Under the pieces are notes generated by a model. The model worked only from the letters and a program-made list of their open reading frames with translations. It made no database searches and was not told the origin of the DNA. Source: JAGSOU01 sp049974865 (GTDB lineage Bacteria; Pseudomonadota; Alphaproteobacteria; Rhodobacterales; Rhodobacteraceae). Taken from it: 40,307 bases of DNA. This document shows, piece after piece, positions 23,808 to 31,283 of the stretch. Both the position numbers and the translations under genes were made by a program. Location: NCBI GenBank assembly GCA_049974865.1, contig JBNGCX010000036.1, positions 1 through 40,307 of the forward strand, read 5' to 3'. Positions within the stretch are counted from its first letter, which is position 1; the number at the start of each line of letters is the position of its first letter.

Positions 23808-24449
23808 TCAGGCCCGGTCGGCGGGCGAGCCGGGCATCAGGTCATAGGGGTGTTTCCAGCCGGGCAGGGCGCTGAGCCCCGCGAGCCAGCGGTCGATATT
23901 CGGCCAATCCGCGCGGTCGAAGCCGAAGGGTTCGGGGTAGTAGAGGTAGCCGCAGCAGGCGAAATCGGCGAGGGTGGGGGCATCGCCCACCATCCAGTCG
24001 CGGCCCTCGAGATGCTGGTCGAGCACCTTGTAGACGGATTTCAGGCGGGCCTGCATGAAGGCGATCACCTCGGCCGGGCGCTTGTCCTCGGGCAGGAAGT
24101 TCATCAGGAAGCGGGTCATGCCGGCCTGGCTGGAAAGCTTGTGGTTGTCCCAGAACAGCCAGCGCAGCACCTCGCGCTCCTCGGCCTCGCCGGTGCCGCC
24201 GAACTTGCCGGTCTTGTCGCGGATATAGAGCTGGATCGCCCCCGACTGGCTGAGCTTCACGTCGCCGTCGACCAGAACCGGCGCCTCGCCCATCTCGTTC
24301 AGGGCGCGGTATTCCGGGGTCCGCGTCTCGCCGTTGAAGAAATCGACATAGACCGGTTCCCAGTCCACGCCGGCCAGTTGCAGCGTCAGCGCCGCCTTGT
24401 AGGCATTGCCGCTTTCGCCGAAGCAGTAGAGCTTCATTACCATCCGCAT
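23808..24449 (-). CDS. Glutathione S-transferase family protein
   Basis: A 213-residue cytosolic GST. The N-terminal thioredoxin fold begins MKLYCFGESGNAYKAALTLQLAG, with the Ser of SGNAYK as likely activating residue. The cis-Pro element EAPVLVDGD and the SQSGAIQLYI glutathione-binding motif follow. The helical C-terminal domain contains the usual APTLADFACCGYL. Three close in-frame ATGs exist (24449, 24443, 24437); the first has GGGAGAG nearest upstream. Its place between acyl-CoA dehydrogenase and thiolase suggests a detoxifying or accessory role in the same operon, but no substrate can be deduced. Confidence 0.87.
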   Translation of the reverse strand: MRMVMKLYCFGESGNAYKAALTLQLAGVDWEPVYVDFFNGETRTPEYRALNEMGEAPVLVDGDVKLSQSGAIQLYIRDKTGKFGGTGEAEEREVLRWLFWDNHKLSSQAGMTRFLMNFLPEDKRPAEVIAFMQARLKSVYKVLDQHLEGRDWMVGDAPTLADFACCGYLYYPEPFGFDRADWPNIDRWLAGLSALPGWKHPYDLMPGSPADRA

Positions 24450-24473
24450 CTCTCCCTTTTTTGCCGTGGAGTC

Positions 24474-24526
24474 GCGGGGGTTTCACACCCCCGCACCCCC
24501 GTGGAGTATTTCAACCAAGAAGAAGG
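24474..24526 (+). repeat. Intergenic element copy A: hairpin plus GAGTATTT...ACCAAGA core
   Basis: The perfect 8-bp stem GCGGGGGT / ACCCCCGC (24474-24494, loop TTCAC) is followed by GAGTATTT (24504-24511), two variable bases, ACCAAGA (24514-24520) and AGAAGG. A second copy of the core lies inverted at 24694-24715. I recall similar strings scattered between genes in Rhodobacteraceae genomes; that is memory, not a search. Confidence 0.55.
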
Positions 24527-24693
24527 CCCGGGTAACCGGAGGTTAAGACCGCCGAGCTAGCCTGCGGGGCGCGGTACAGGCTGGAGAGCCGATGACCGCC
24601 CAAGGAGAAGGCCCCCTGCCGCTGGCGCCCCGTTTGCAGGACCGAGAGCGTCCCCGATCCGGGCGGTGCTGGCGGGCAGGGGGGCGCTCCGCT
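24527..24693. other. Non-coding spacer between the inverted element copies
   Basis: This is the middle of the roughly 300-base gap between the GST gene and the 70-residue gene. Short open frames cross it on both strands but none has a ribosome site or a recognisable protein. I see no further structure in it. Confidence 0.5.
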
Positions 24694-24715
24694 CCTTCTC
24701 TTGGTGCAAATACTC
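24694..24715 (-). repeat. Intergenic element copy B (inverted)
   Basis: On the minus strand this reads GAGTATTT (24715-24708), GC, ACCAAGA (24705-24699), GAAGG. It is the inverted partner of copy A and lies 35 bases after the stop of the small 70-residue gene. Unlike copy A, no long GC stem precedes the core. Confidence 0.55.
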
Positions 24716-24750
24716 AAAATCCCTCCGTTTTCGGCCCCGCACGGCGGGAT

Positions 24751-24963
24751 CTATTTCTTGCGCTCTTCCAGTTCCGCGTTGAACAGCCGCAGGCGGTGGG
24801 TCAGGTTCGTGTGATCCGTCACGCTGCCCCAGTTCTCGAAGAGGAAGGACAGGAACTCGCCTTCGTCGAGCCCCGCCTCGCGGCTGAGGGTGCGCAGCTT
24901 GCGATAGGCGTCCTCGGTCATCGCGATATTCGGGCGGCGGGTCAGGCGCAGGCGTTTGGGCAT
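24751..24963 (-). CDS. Small basic protein, possible ribbon-helix-helix type
   Basis: A 70-residue protein beginning MPKRLRLTRRPNIAMTEDAYRKLRTLSREAG. A short basic strand, then two helices (EDAYRKLRTLSREAGLDEGEFLSFLFENW), resembles a ribbon-helix-helix/CopG-like DNA-binding layout, but the match is by pattern only. The C-terminus is charged (NAELEERKK). It lies 49 bases downstream of the acyl-CoA dehydrogenase on the same strand, so it is probably in the beta-oxidation operon. The coherent helical pattern and position support a real gene, though the ribosome site (GGAGACGCCC) is only fair. Confidence 0.6.
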   Translation of the reverse strand: MPKRLRLTRRPNIAMTEDAYRKLRTLSREAGLDEGEFLSFLFENWGSVTDHTNLTHRLRLFNAELEERKK

Positions 24964-25012
24964 GGGCGTCTCCGGTTTGGCGGGGTCCGGCGTGCCGGGC
25001 CCCGCGCGGGGA

Positions 25013-26788
25013 TCAGAACTGGTCGGCCGTCAGCGCCATGACCGTGTCGGCGCCCGTTTCGATGCGCGACAGGTGCAGTGCCGTGGCTGGCAGCTGGCGG
25101 GCCATGTAGTAGCGGCCGGTTGCGAGCTTCGTCTCGTAAAACTCGACGTCAGAGGGGCCGGATGCAAGGGCGTCCTTCGCGGCCTTGCCCATGCGCGCCC
25201 ACATCAGTCCGAGGCAGACATGGCCGAAGAGGTGCATGAAGTCGTAGGAACCGGCCAGCGCGTGGTTGGGGTTCTTCATGCCGTTCTGCATGAAATACAT
25301 CCCCGCCGCTTGCAGGTCCTTCGAGGCCTTCTTCAGCGGCTCGACGAACTCGGCCATGCCCTCGACCTCGGCGTTCTCCTTGCAGAAGGCCTTGACCATC
25401 TCGAAGAAGGCCATCACGTGCTTGCCGCCGTCCTGCGCCAGCTTGCGCCCCACCAGGTCGAGCGCCTGCACGCCGTTGGCGCCTTCGTAGATCTGGGTGA
25501 TGCGGGCGTCGCGGACATATTGCGACATGCCCCATTCCTCGATGTAGCCGTGCCCGCCATAGACCTGCTGGGCCTGCACGGTCATCTCCAGCCCCTTGTC
25601 GGTCAGGAAGCCCTTGATCACCGGTGTCATCAGCGAGATCAGCCCGAGGGCGTCCGCGTCGTCGGAGCGGTGCGCCTGGTCGATCAGCATCGCGCCCCAG
25701 AGCAGGAAGGCCCGCGCGCCTTCGGCAAAGCTCTTCTGGTCCATCAGGTTGCGGCGGATATCGGGGTGGACGATGATCGGGTCGGCCGGGCCGTCGGGGT
25801 TCTTGGCGCCGGCCACGTCGCGGCCCTGCAGGCGGTCCTTGGCGTAGGCCAGGGCGTTCTGATAGGCGATCTCGGCCTGGGCGAGGCCCTGCATGCCGAC
25901 GCCGATCCGGGCCTCGTTCATCATGGTGAACATGGCGCGCATGCCCTTGTGCTCGGTGCCCAGCAGGTAGCCGGTGGCGCCGTCATAGTTCATCACGCAG
26001 GTGGCGTTGCCGTGGATGCCCATCTTCTCTTCGATCTTGCCGACCGAGACGCCGTTGCGCTCGCCGAGCGAGCCGTCGTCGTTGACCAGGAATTTCGGCA
26101 CGATGAAGAGAGACACGCCCTTGATCCCCTCGGGGCCGCCGGGGATCTTGGCCAGCACCAGGTGGATGATGTTCTCGGCCATGTCATGGTCGCCGGCCGA
26201 GATGAAGATCTTCTGCCCGGTGATCCGGTAGGTGCCGTCGTCCTGCGGCTCGGCCTTGGTGCGCATGAGCCCGAGGTCGGTGCCGCAATGCGGCTCGGTC
26301 AGGTTCATGGTGCCGGTCCAGTCGCAGGATACCATCTTGGGCAGGTACTTGGCCTTCTGCGCGTCGGTGCCGTGGGCGTGGATCGCCGAATAGGCGCCGT
26401 GGGTCAGGCCTTGGTACATGGTGAAGGCCTGGTTGGCCGCGCTGAACATCTCGCCCACCGCGGTGCCCAGGATATAGGGCATGCCCTGGCCGCCATATTC
26501 GGGGTCGCAGTCGAGCCCGGGCCAGCCGCCTGCCTTGACCTGCTCGAAGGCGTCCCTGAACCCGGTCGGCGTGCGGACCACGCCGTTCTCGAAGGTGCAG
26601 CCCTCGGTGTCGCCGACCGGGTTCAGCGGCGCCAGAACTTCGGAGGTGATCTTGCCGGCTTCCTCCAGCACGGCCGAGGTGAAATCGGCCTCCAACTCGT
26701 CATAACCGGGGATGCCGGTTTCGGTGACTTTGAGCAGGTCATGCAGGACGAACTGCATGTCCTTGGTCGGAGCGGTGTAGCTCGGCAT
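25013..26788 (-). CDS. Acyl-CoA dehydrogenase (FadE/DmdC-type)
   Basis: A FAD enzyme of 591 residues that introduces the trans-2 double bond into acyl-CoA. It belongs to the long acyl-CoA dehydrogenase class with an extra C-terminal domain. Visible are NLTEPHCGTDLGLMRT and TGQKIFISAGDHD (FAD/substrate loops), QVYGGHGYIEEW, and the catalytic Glu435 in QIYEGANGVQALDLVGRKL. Length and motif order equal those of roseobacter DmdC (methylmercaptopropionyl-CoA dehydrogenase). In this operon with thiolase and FadJ a fatty-acyl substrate is more likely. The gene begins 11 bases after the MerR gene, so the regulator leads the operon. A large open frame on the opposite strand is a GC shadow. Confidence 0.93.
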   Translation of the reverse strand: MPSYTAPTKDMQFVLHDLLKVTETGIPGYDELEADFTSAVLEEAGKITSEVLAPLNPVGDTEGCTFENGVVRTPTGFRDAFEQVKAGGWPGLDCDPEYGGQGMPYILGTAVGEMFSAANQAFTMYQGLTHGAYSAIHAHGTDAQKAKYLPKMVSCDWTGTMNLTEPHCGTDLGLMRTKAEPQDDGTYRITGQKIFISAGDHDMAENIIHLVLAKIPGGPEGIKGVSLFIVPKFLVNDDGSLGERNGVSVGKIEEKMGIHGNATCVMNYDGATGYLLGTEHKGMRAMFTMMNEARIGVGMQGLAQAEIAYQNALAYAKDRLQGRDVAGAKNPDGPADPIIVHPDIRRNLMDQKSFAEGARAFLLWGAMLIDQAHRSDDADALGLISLMTPVIKGFLTDKGLEMTVQAQQVYGGHGYIEEWGMSQYVRDARITQIYEGANGVQALDLVGRKLAQDGGKHVMAFFEMVKAFCKENAEVEGMAEFVEPLKKASKDLQAAGMYFMQNGMKNPNHALAGSYDFMHLFGHVCLGLMWARMGKAAKDALASGPSDVEFYETKLATGRYYMARQLPATALHLSRIETGADTVMALTADQF

Positions 26789-26799
26789 TGGGGTCTCCC

Positions 26800-27192
26800 T
26801 TACGCTTGGTTCTCCCGGCGCTCGGAAATCATCTGCTCCACGCCGGTGATCTGCTGCCTGAGATCCTTGATCGCCACACCCAGCTCGTCATATTGCCGCT
26901 CCATGTCGGCCAGCCGTTCCAGAGCCACCTCGTGGGTGCGCTCCAGCTGGGTGAGTTGCTGATCCCCTACGTAGTAGAGGTCGAGCAGCTGTCGAATCTC
27001 CTCGAGGCTGAACCCGAACCGCTTGCCGCGCAGAATGAGCTTCAGCCGGGCGCGGTCGCGCCGGGTGAAGAGGCGTTTCTGGCCTTCGCGGATCGGGAAC
27101 AGCAACTCTTTGGATTCGTAGAATCGCAGCGTGCGCGGCGTCACGTCATAGGCATCGCACATCTGCCGGATCGTCATCAGCTCGGTATCCAT
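26800..27192 (-). CDS. MerR-family regulator leading the beta-oxidation operon
   Basis: A 130-residue MerR protein. The N-terminal winged helix-turn-helix reads MTIRQMCDAYDVTPRTLRFYESKELLFP, followed by the RDRARLKLILRGKRFGFSLEEIRQLLDLY hinge and a long dimerising coiled coil (about 75-125). The C-terminus has no cysteines, so metal sensing is unlikely. Its position in front of acyl-CoA dehydrogenase and other beta-oxidation genes suggests a LiuR-like acyl-CoA regulator; that is inference. The start at MDTELMTIRQ is chosen because it is preceded by GAGAAGG and the domain begins there. The dyad promoter at 27250-27281 lies upstream and implies autoregulation. Confidence 0.88.
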   Translation of the reverse strand: MDTELMTIRQMCDAYDVTPRTLRFYESKELLFPIREGQKRLFTRRDRARLKLILRGKRFGFSLEEIRQLLDLYYVGDQQLTQLERTHEVALERLADMERQYDELGVAIKDLRQQITGVEQMISERRENQA

Positions 27193-27249
27193 TCCACAAA
27201 CCTTCTCGTAACGTAATCTCCCTGCGCGGAAGATGACGCTACGGAGGGC

Positions 27250-27281
27250 ATCATACAAGAATGGTTTACGCGCACGTAAAC
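27250..27281 (-). promoter_or_regulatory. MerR-type promoter with an 18-bp dyad
   Basis: The perfect dyad GTTTACGCGCACGTAAAC spans 27264-27281 (7-bp arms, 4-base centre). On the minus strand, TTTACG (27280-27275) serves as a -35-like hexamer and TATGAT (27255-27250) as the -10, separated by 19 bases. That is the overlong spacer typical of MerR-activated promoters. It directs transcription into the MerR/acyl-CoA dehydrogenase operon. Confidence 0.65.
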
Positions 27282-27302
27282 AAAACGTGACGTCATTTGA
27301 CG

Positions 27303-27321
27303 GGCTGACGTGGTGTCAGCC
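27303..27321 (-). terminator. Short hairpin after the second MerR gene
   Basis: The perfect 7-bp stem GGCTGAC / GTCAGCC with a GTGGT loop lies 11 bases beyond the stop of the gene at 27333-27701. There is no T-run, so the terminator call is tentative. Confidence 0.35.
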
Positions 27322-27332
27322 GTTCCGAGGGG

Positions 27333-27701
27333 CTAGCCGAGGTCGCGGGCGACCTTGTCGCGGGTCTCCTTGAGTTCCTCGATGGCCTGGGCGAGCTGGG
27401 CCTGCTGCTCGGCCAGCACCTTGAGCTGACGGTCGGCCATGTCGACCCAGGCCTGCATCTGCGCCTCGGTTCCCTGTTTCTCGTAGATCTCCAGCCATTG
27501 CCGGATCTCCTCGAGGCTGAAGCCCCAGCGCCGGCCGCGCAGGATCAGGGTCATCCGGGCCACTTCGCGGGGAGTGTAGAACCGGGTCCGGCCTTCCTTC
27601 TCGGGCTGCAGCAACTCGATATATTCGTAGTAACGCAGGGTGCGCGGGGTGACATCGAACTTGGCGCACATCTCCTTGAAGGACAGGCGTTGGTCGGACA
27701 T
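27333..27701 (-). CDS. MerR-family regulator, paralogue of the operon regulator
   Basis: A 122-residue MerR protein. The helix-turn-helix LSFKEMCAKFDVTPRTLRYYEYIELLQP and the MTLILRGRRWGFSLEEIRQWLEIY hinge closely mirror the neighbouring regulator. A coiled coil rich in Gln, Ala and Glu follows. No metal-binding cysteines are present in the C-terminus. The two genes look like a tandem duplication with diverged effector ends. It is transcribed towards the first MerR gene, and a dyad promoter between them suggests separate expression. Targets are likely the same acyl-CoA genes, but this is inferred from position only. Confidence 0.87.
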   Translation of the reverse strand: MSDQRLSFKEMCAKFDVTPRTLRYYEYIELLQPEKEGRTRFYTPREVARMTLILRGRRWGFSLEEIRQWLEIYEKQGTEAQMQAWVDMADRQLKVLAEQQAQLAQAIEELKETRDKVARDLG

Positions 27702-27761
27702 GGCTCGTTCCCTGATGCGGTTTTGGGGGCCAACCTACCGGCTCGGTCCCCGGCGCGCAAA

Positions 27762-28913
27762 TCAGTTGAGAAAGCCCGGCGCGAGGAAGTGGAAGGCGTA
27801 GGCGACGATCACCGCGGGCACCGCGGAATAGACCGTGGCCAGCACCGCGGCCCGGGGGTTGAGCGCGATGGCCGGGAACAGCGCGTCACCATCATTCGAG
27901 ATCGCGTTGCCGATCAGGGCGCCGAAGGGAACCACCCCGTTGATATAGAGGGTCGTGACCAGCACCTGCGGGCCGCAGCCCGGGATGAACCCGACCACGA
28001 TGGCGATCAGGGGCAGGAGCGGCGCGATCGACTCGAACCACGCGGCGATGTCCACGCCTGCGTATGCGGCGGCGTAGTCATAGGCCAGGTAGGCCGCGAT
28101 GACCCAGATCGAGATAAAGCTGGTCTCCTCGGCCATGCGGGTCACGGGCGCGTCCTGCGCATTGGTCATCGCGTGCAACGGAGAGGTGACCCAGATCGCC
28201 AGGCTGAGCGCGGTGCCGGCCAGCCCGATCCAGAGGACGGGCACGCCCAGGATGTTGGTGATCTCGACCTGCGCCAGCTGCGCCCCGCCGATGATCAGGC
28301 CGGGCACCGCCGGCACGAGATAGGCCAGGTCCTTGGGCCGGATCCGGCCGATCAGCGGCGCGATCTGGCAGTCGCCGCTGGACGAGGCCGCAAGGTCCAC
28401 CCGGTTGAACCGGTTCACCATCCAACCCGAGATCACCCCGACCACCAGCGACAGCGGCAGCACGACCGCCGCGGCGTCGGGACGGGTCGCAATCAGCAGG
28501 AAGGCCGCGTCACCCATGGTCGCGGTCAGCGCCGCCACCACGGCGCCCAGCCCGACATGGCCCGAGCTGTAGGCCGCCACCACGATCACCGCCCCGCCGC
28601 AGCCCGGAGTCGCCCCCAGCAGCGCCGATAGCGGCACCTGCCAGCCCCGCGCCCTGTTCAGCGCCGAGCCCATGTCGAAGTTGAAGACCCGCTCCGCCCC
28701 GTAGAACAGCATCAGCGTGGCCGCCACGAACACGCTGACCTGCACGTAGGCGTCGGTCATCAGCGACCGCGTCAGTTCGCCCAGCTCGCCCGGCGCCAGT
28801 GCCAGCGCCGCGAAGGCAAGGACGACCGGCAACCTCCGGCTGCGGAAGGGGCCGAGGAAATCCGTCCGTGCAAAGGCGGCTCCCGAAATCTGGGCAGAGT
28901 GATCTGCGGGCAT
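27762..28913 (-). CDS. 10-TM metal exporter-like permease (ArsP_2/putative manganese transporter family)
   Basis: An inner-membrane protein of 383 residues with about ten hydrophobic helices. It contains an internal duplication: PGCGGAVIVVAAYSSGHVGLGA...MGDAAFLLIA near the N-terminal half, and PGCGPQVLVTTLYINGVVPFGA...NDGDALFPAIA near the C-terminal half. The paired PGCG and GDA motifs are the hallmark of the ArsP_2 family, which databases label as a putative heavy-metal or manganese transporter. The start is placed at MPADHSAQ because AGGA lies just upstream; a longer frame to 28982 would run through the regulatory box. A Fur/Mur-like dyad lies 19 bases upstream, supporting metal-dependent control. 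The transported ion is not proven. Confidence 0.82.
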   Translation of the reverse strand: MPADHSAQISGAAFARTDFLGPFRSRRLPVVLAFAALALAPGELGELTRSLMTDAYVQVSVFVAATLMLFYGAERVFNFDMGSALNRARGWQVPLSALLGATPGCGGAVIVVAAYSSGHVGLGAVVAALTATMGDAAFLLIATRPDAAAVVLPLSLVVGVISGWMVNRFNRVDLAASSSGDCQIAPLIGRIRPKDLAYLVPAVPGLIIGGAQLAQVEITNILGVPVLWIGLAGTALSLAIWVTSPLHAMTNAQDAPVTRMAEETSFISIWVIAAYLAYDYAAAYAGVDIAAWFESIAPLLPLIAIVVGFIPGCGPQVLVTTLYINGVVPFGALIGNAISNDGDALFPAIALNPRAAVLATVYSAVPAVIVAYAFHFLAPGFLN

Positions 28914-28932
28914 TTGGTGTCCTGTCTGAAAA

Positions 28933-28947
28933 TGCGAATTATTCTCA
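28933..28947. promoter_or_regulatory. Fur/Mur/Irr-like 7-1-7 box
   Basis: TGCGAAT-T-ATTCTCA is an inverted repeat with 6 of 7 matching positions per arm, close to the Fur-superfamily TGATAAT-N-ATTATCA pattern. It lies between the divergent 10-TM transporter (19 bases to its start) and the thioesterase gene (70 bases), within an AT-rich 104-base gap. Confidence 0.55.
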
Positions 28948-29017
28948 ATTGCGGAAAATAGCACTTGAAGCGCTGCTGGCAAGGGCCAATAACCGAAAGA
29001 CAGCGAAAGGCCCGGAA

Positions 29018-29455
29018 ATGAGCGACAAAAAGGCGAAAATTGCCCGCCAATTCATCGAGGCCATCCCGCATTCGCGCGCGCTGGGAATGCGGGTGGACTT
29101 TCTTGAGGATGGCGTGGCCGAGATTTCGATGCCCTATGACGAGGCGCTGGTGGGCGACCCGCAGACCGGGGTGATTCACGGCGGCGCGGTCTCGGCGCTG
29201 ATGGACACCTGCGGCGGGGCGGCGGTGATCAGCCATCCCGAGGCCATGTCGGCCACCGCGACGCTCGACCTGCGCATCGACTACATGCGGCCCGCCACGC
29301 CCGGCCAGCGCATCACCGCGCGGGCCGAGTGCTATCACGTCACCCGCACCGTCGCCTTCGTCCGGGCCACGGCGATGGACGAGGACCGCGAGCGCCCCGT
29401 GGCCACCGCCGCCGGCGCCTTCACCGTGGAACGTGCCAGGGAGAAGACGAAATGA
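29018..29455 (+). CDS. PaaI-type hotdog thioesterase 1
   Basis: A 145-residue hotdog-fold protein predicted to hydrolyse acyl-CoA or aryl-CoA thioesters. The central helix motif is GVIHGGAVSALMDTCGGAAV, with the usual HGG turn and an Asp in the active helix. The strand block LDLRIDYMRPATPGQRITARAE is typical of PaaI/YbgC-related enzymes. The start at MSDKKAKIARQ is favoured by the domain boundary; GAAAGG lies 8 bases upstream, and the longer frame has no support. The stop overlaps the next gene as ATGA, so the two thioesterases are made together. Confidence 0.87.
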   Translation: MSDKKAKIARQFIEAIPHSRALGMRVDFLEDGVAEISMPYDEALVGDPQTGVIHGGAVSALMDTCGGAAVISHPEAMSATATLDLRIDYMRPATPGQRITARAECYHVTRTVAFVRATAMDEDRERPVATAAGAFTVERAREKTK

Positions 29456-29964
29456 GCCGGCCCAAGCCCGAACCCGTTCAGGTCGTGAAGCAGCGCCGCG
29501 ACGCCGCGCTCTCGGCGCTGGTGCATGGCGTGCCCTTCATCCGTTTCCTCGGCATCGAGTTCGACCGCCGCGGCGACGAGCTGACCGCAATCATGCCCTA
29601 CGACGAGAAGCTGATCGGCAACCCGATTCTGCCCGCGCTGCACGGCGGGGCGACGGCGGCCTTCCTGGAGGTTACGGCGATCATCGGGCTGGGCTGGTCG
29701 ATGCTGTGGGAAGAGATGGAAGGCGGCAAGCTGGACCCGCTGGCCGTGGACGCCCAGCACCTGCCGCGCCTGCCCAAGACCATCGATTTCACCGTCGACT
29801 ACCTGCGCTCGGGCCTGCCGCGCGATGCCTATGCGCGGGCGCGGGTCAACCGCTCGGGCCGGCGCTATGCCTCGGTCCATGTCGAGGGCTGGCAGGACAA
29901 CCGCAGCCGCCTGTTCGCCCAGGCCACCGGGCATTTCCTGATGCCTCCGCCGCGCAATGGCTGA
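29452..29964 (+). CDS. PaaI-type hotdog thioesterase 2
   Basis: A 170-residue paralogue of the preceding protein, with a hotdog motif in LPALHGGATAAFLEVTAII and the strand block TIDFTVDYLRSGLPRDAYARARV. It has an N-terminal extension and an insert (SMLWEEMEGGKLDPLAVDAQHLPRLPK) absent from the first copy. An expected acidic residue in the central helix is at Glu of FLEVT. Two different subunits in tandem suggest either a hetero-oligomer or different substrates. The gene begins by ATGA overlap with thioesterase 1 and ends 8 bases inside the MATE gene. Confidence 0.84.
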   Translation: MSRPKPEPVQVVKQRRDAALSALVHGVPFIRFLGIEFDRRGDELTAIMPYDEKLIGNPILPALHGGATAAFLEVTAIIGLGWSMLWEEMEGGKLDPLAVDAQHLPRLPKTIDFTVDYLRSGLPRDAYARARVNRSGRRYASVHVEGWQDNRSRLFAQATGHFLMPPPRNG

Positions 29965-31273
29965 AGCGCCCGCGCTGGGCCATCGCCGGGTTCTGGCCAT
30001 CGCCCTTCCCATCGTTCTGTCCAATGCCACCGTCCCCATCCTGGGCGCGGTGGACACGGGCGTGGTGGGCCAGATCGGCGAGGCCGCGCCGATCGGTGCC
30101 GTCGGCATAGGCGCGATCATCCTGACCGCGGTCTACTGGATCTTCGGCTTCTTGCGCATGGGGGTTACCGGGTTGGCCAGCCAGGCCCATGGCGCGGGCA
30201 ACCGGGCCGAGGTCGAGGCGATGCTGTCGCGCGCGCTGCTGATCGGCGGCGCGGCGGGGCTGGCGATGATCGTGCTGCAGGTTCCGATCTTCTGGGGCGC
30301 CTTCCAGGTCTCGCCCGCCAGCGCCGAGGTCGAGGCCATGGCGCGCGACTACATGGGTATCCGGGTGTTCTCGGCCCCCGCGGCGATTTCCATCTACGGC
30401 ATCACCGGCTGGCTGATCGCGCTGGAGCGCACCCGCGGGGTGCTGGTCATGCAGGTCGTGATGAACGGGCTGAACATCGCGCTGGACGTGCTGTTCGTGC
30501 TGGGGCTGGACTGGGGCGTGGAGGGCGTGGCGCTGGCCACCTTCATCGCCGAGTGGTCGGGGCTGGCCGTTGGCCTGTGGCTCTGCCGCGACGCCTTTGC
30601 CGGGCCCGGCTGGCGCGACCCGGCCCGCGTGTTCGACGTGTCGCGGCTGAAGCACATGGCGCGGGTGAACGGCGATATCCTGATCCGCTCGGTCCTGCTG
30701 CAGGCGATCTTCATCTCCTTCCTGTTCTTCGGGGCTGATTTCGGCGACGTGCCGCTGGCGGCGAACCAGATCCTGCTGCAGTTCCTGCACATCACGGCCT
30801 ACGCGCTGGACGGTTTCGCCTTCGCCGCCGAGACGCTGGTGGGGCAGGCGCTGGGCGCGAAGGCCCGTGCGCGGCTGCGGCGGGCGGCGATCCTGACCAG
30901 CCTGTGGGGGCTGGGCAGCAGCGTGGCGCTGGCCGTGGTCTTTGCGCTGGCGGGCGGGCAGATCATCGACCTGATGACCACTGCGCCCGAGGTGCGCGAC
31001 GCCGCGCGGATCTACCTGCCCTACATGGTGTTCGCGCCGCTGGCGGGGCTGGCGCCGTGGATGCTGGACGGGGTCTTCATCGGCGCCACCCGCACCGCCG
31101 ACATGCGCAACATGATGGTGGTGTCCGCCGCCATCTACGCGGTGGCGCTGGCGGTGCTGATGCCGGTCTTCGGCAATCACGGGCTGTGGGCGTCGCTGCT
31201 GATCTCCTTCGTCGCGCGGGGCGTGACGCTGGGGCTGTGCTACCCAGCGTTGGAGGCGCAGGCGCAGGGTTAG
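29957..31273 (+). CDS. MATE family efflux transporter (DinF-like)
   Basis: An inner-membrane protein of 438 residues with about 12 helices. It has the MATE hallmarks near the N-terminus, ALPIVLSNATVPILGAVDTGVVGQIG, and repeated in the second half around LAANQILLQFLHITAYALDGFAFAAETLVGQALGAK. MATE proteins export organic cations, drugs or metabolites in exchange for Na+ or H+; the DinF branch is poorly defined in substrate. The ATG sits within the last codons of the upstream thioesterase, so translation is coupled. The gene ends 10 bases from the convergent ArsC-like gene with no terminator visible. Confidence 0.92.
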   Translation: MAEAPALGHRRVLAIALPIVLSNATVPILGAVDTGVVGQIGEAAPIGAVGIGAIILTAVYWIFGFLRMGVTGLASQAHGAGNRAEVEAMLSRALLIGGAAGLAMIVLQVPIFWGAFQVSPASAEVEAMARDYMGIRVFSAPAAISIYGITGWLIALERTRGVLVMQVVMNGLNIALDVLFVLGLDWGVEGVALATFIAEWSGLAVGLWLCRDAFAGPGWRDPARVFDVSRLKHMARVNGDILIRSVLLQAIFISFLFFGADFGDVPLAANQILLQFLHITAYALDGFAFAAETLVGQALGAKARARLRRAAILTSLWGLGSSVALAVVFALAGGQIIDLMTTAPEVRDAARIYLPYMVFAPLAGLAPWMLDGVFIGATRTADMRNMMVVSAAIYAVALAVLMPVFGNHGLWASLLISFVARGVTLGLCYPALEAQAQG

Positions 31274-31283
31274 GAAGGTTCGG

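Noticed and set aside
24592..25041. A 149-residue plus-strand frame between the GST gene and the dehydrogenase
   Set aside because: Low-complexity composition and no recognisable domain. It overlaps the more convincing 70-residue gene on the other strand.
24956..26962. A 668-residue plus-strand frame opposite the acyl-CoA dehydrogenase
   Set aside because: Antisense shadow. The minus-strand protein has complete catalytic motifs.
27288..27295. TGACGTCA palindrome near the MerR promoter as a separate operator
   Set aside because: An 8-bp palindrome is expected by chance and sits beside the stronger 18-bp dyad; no independent support.
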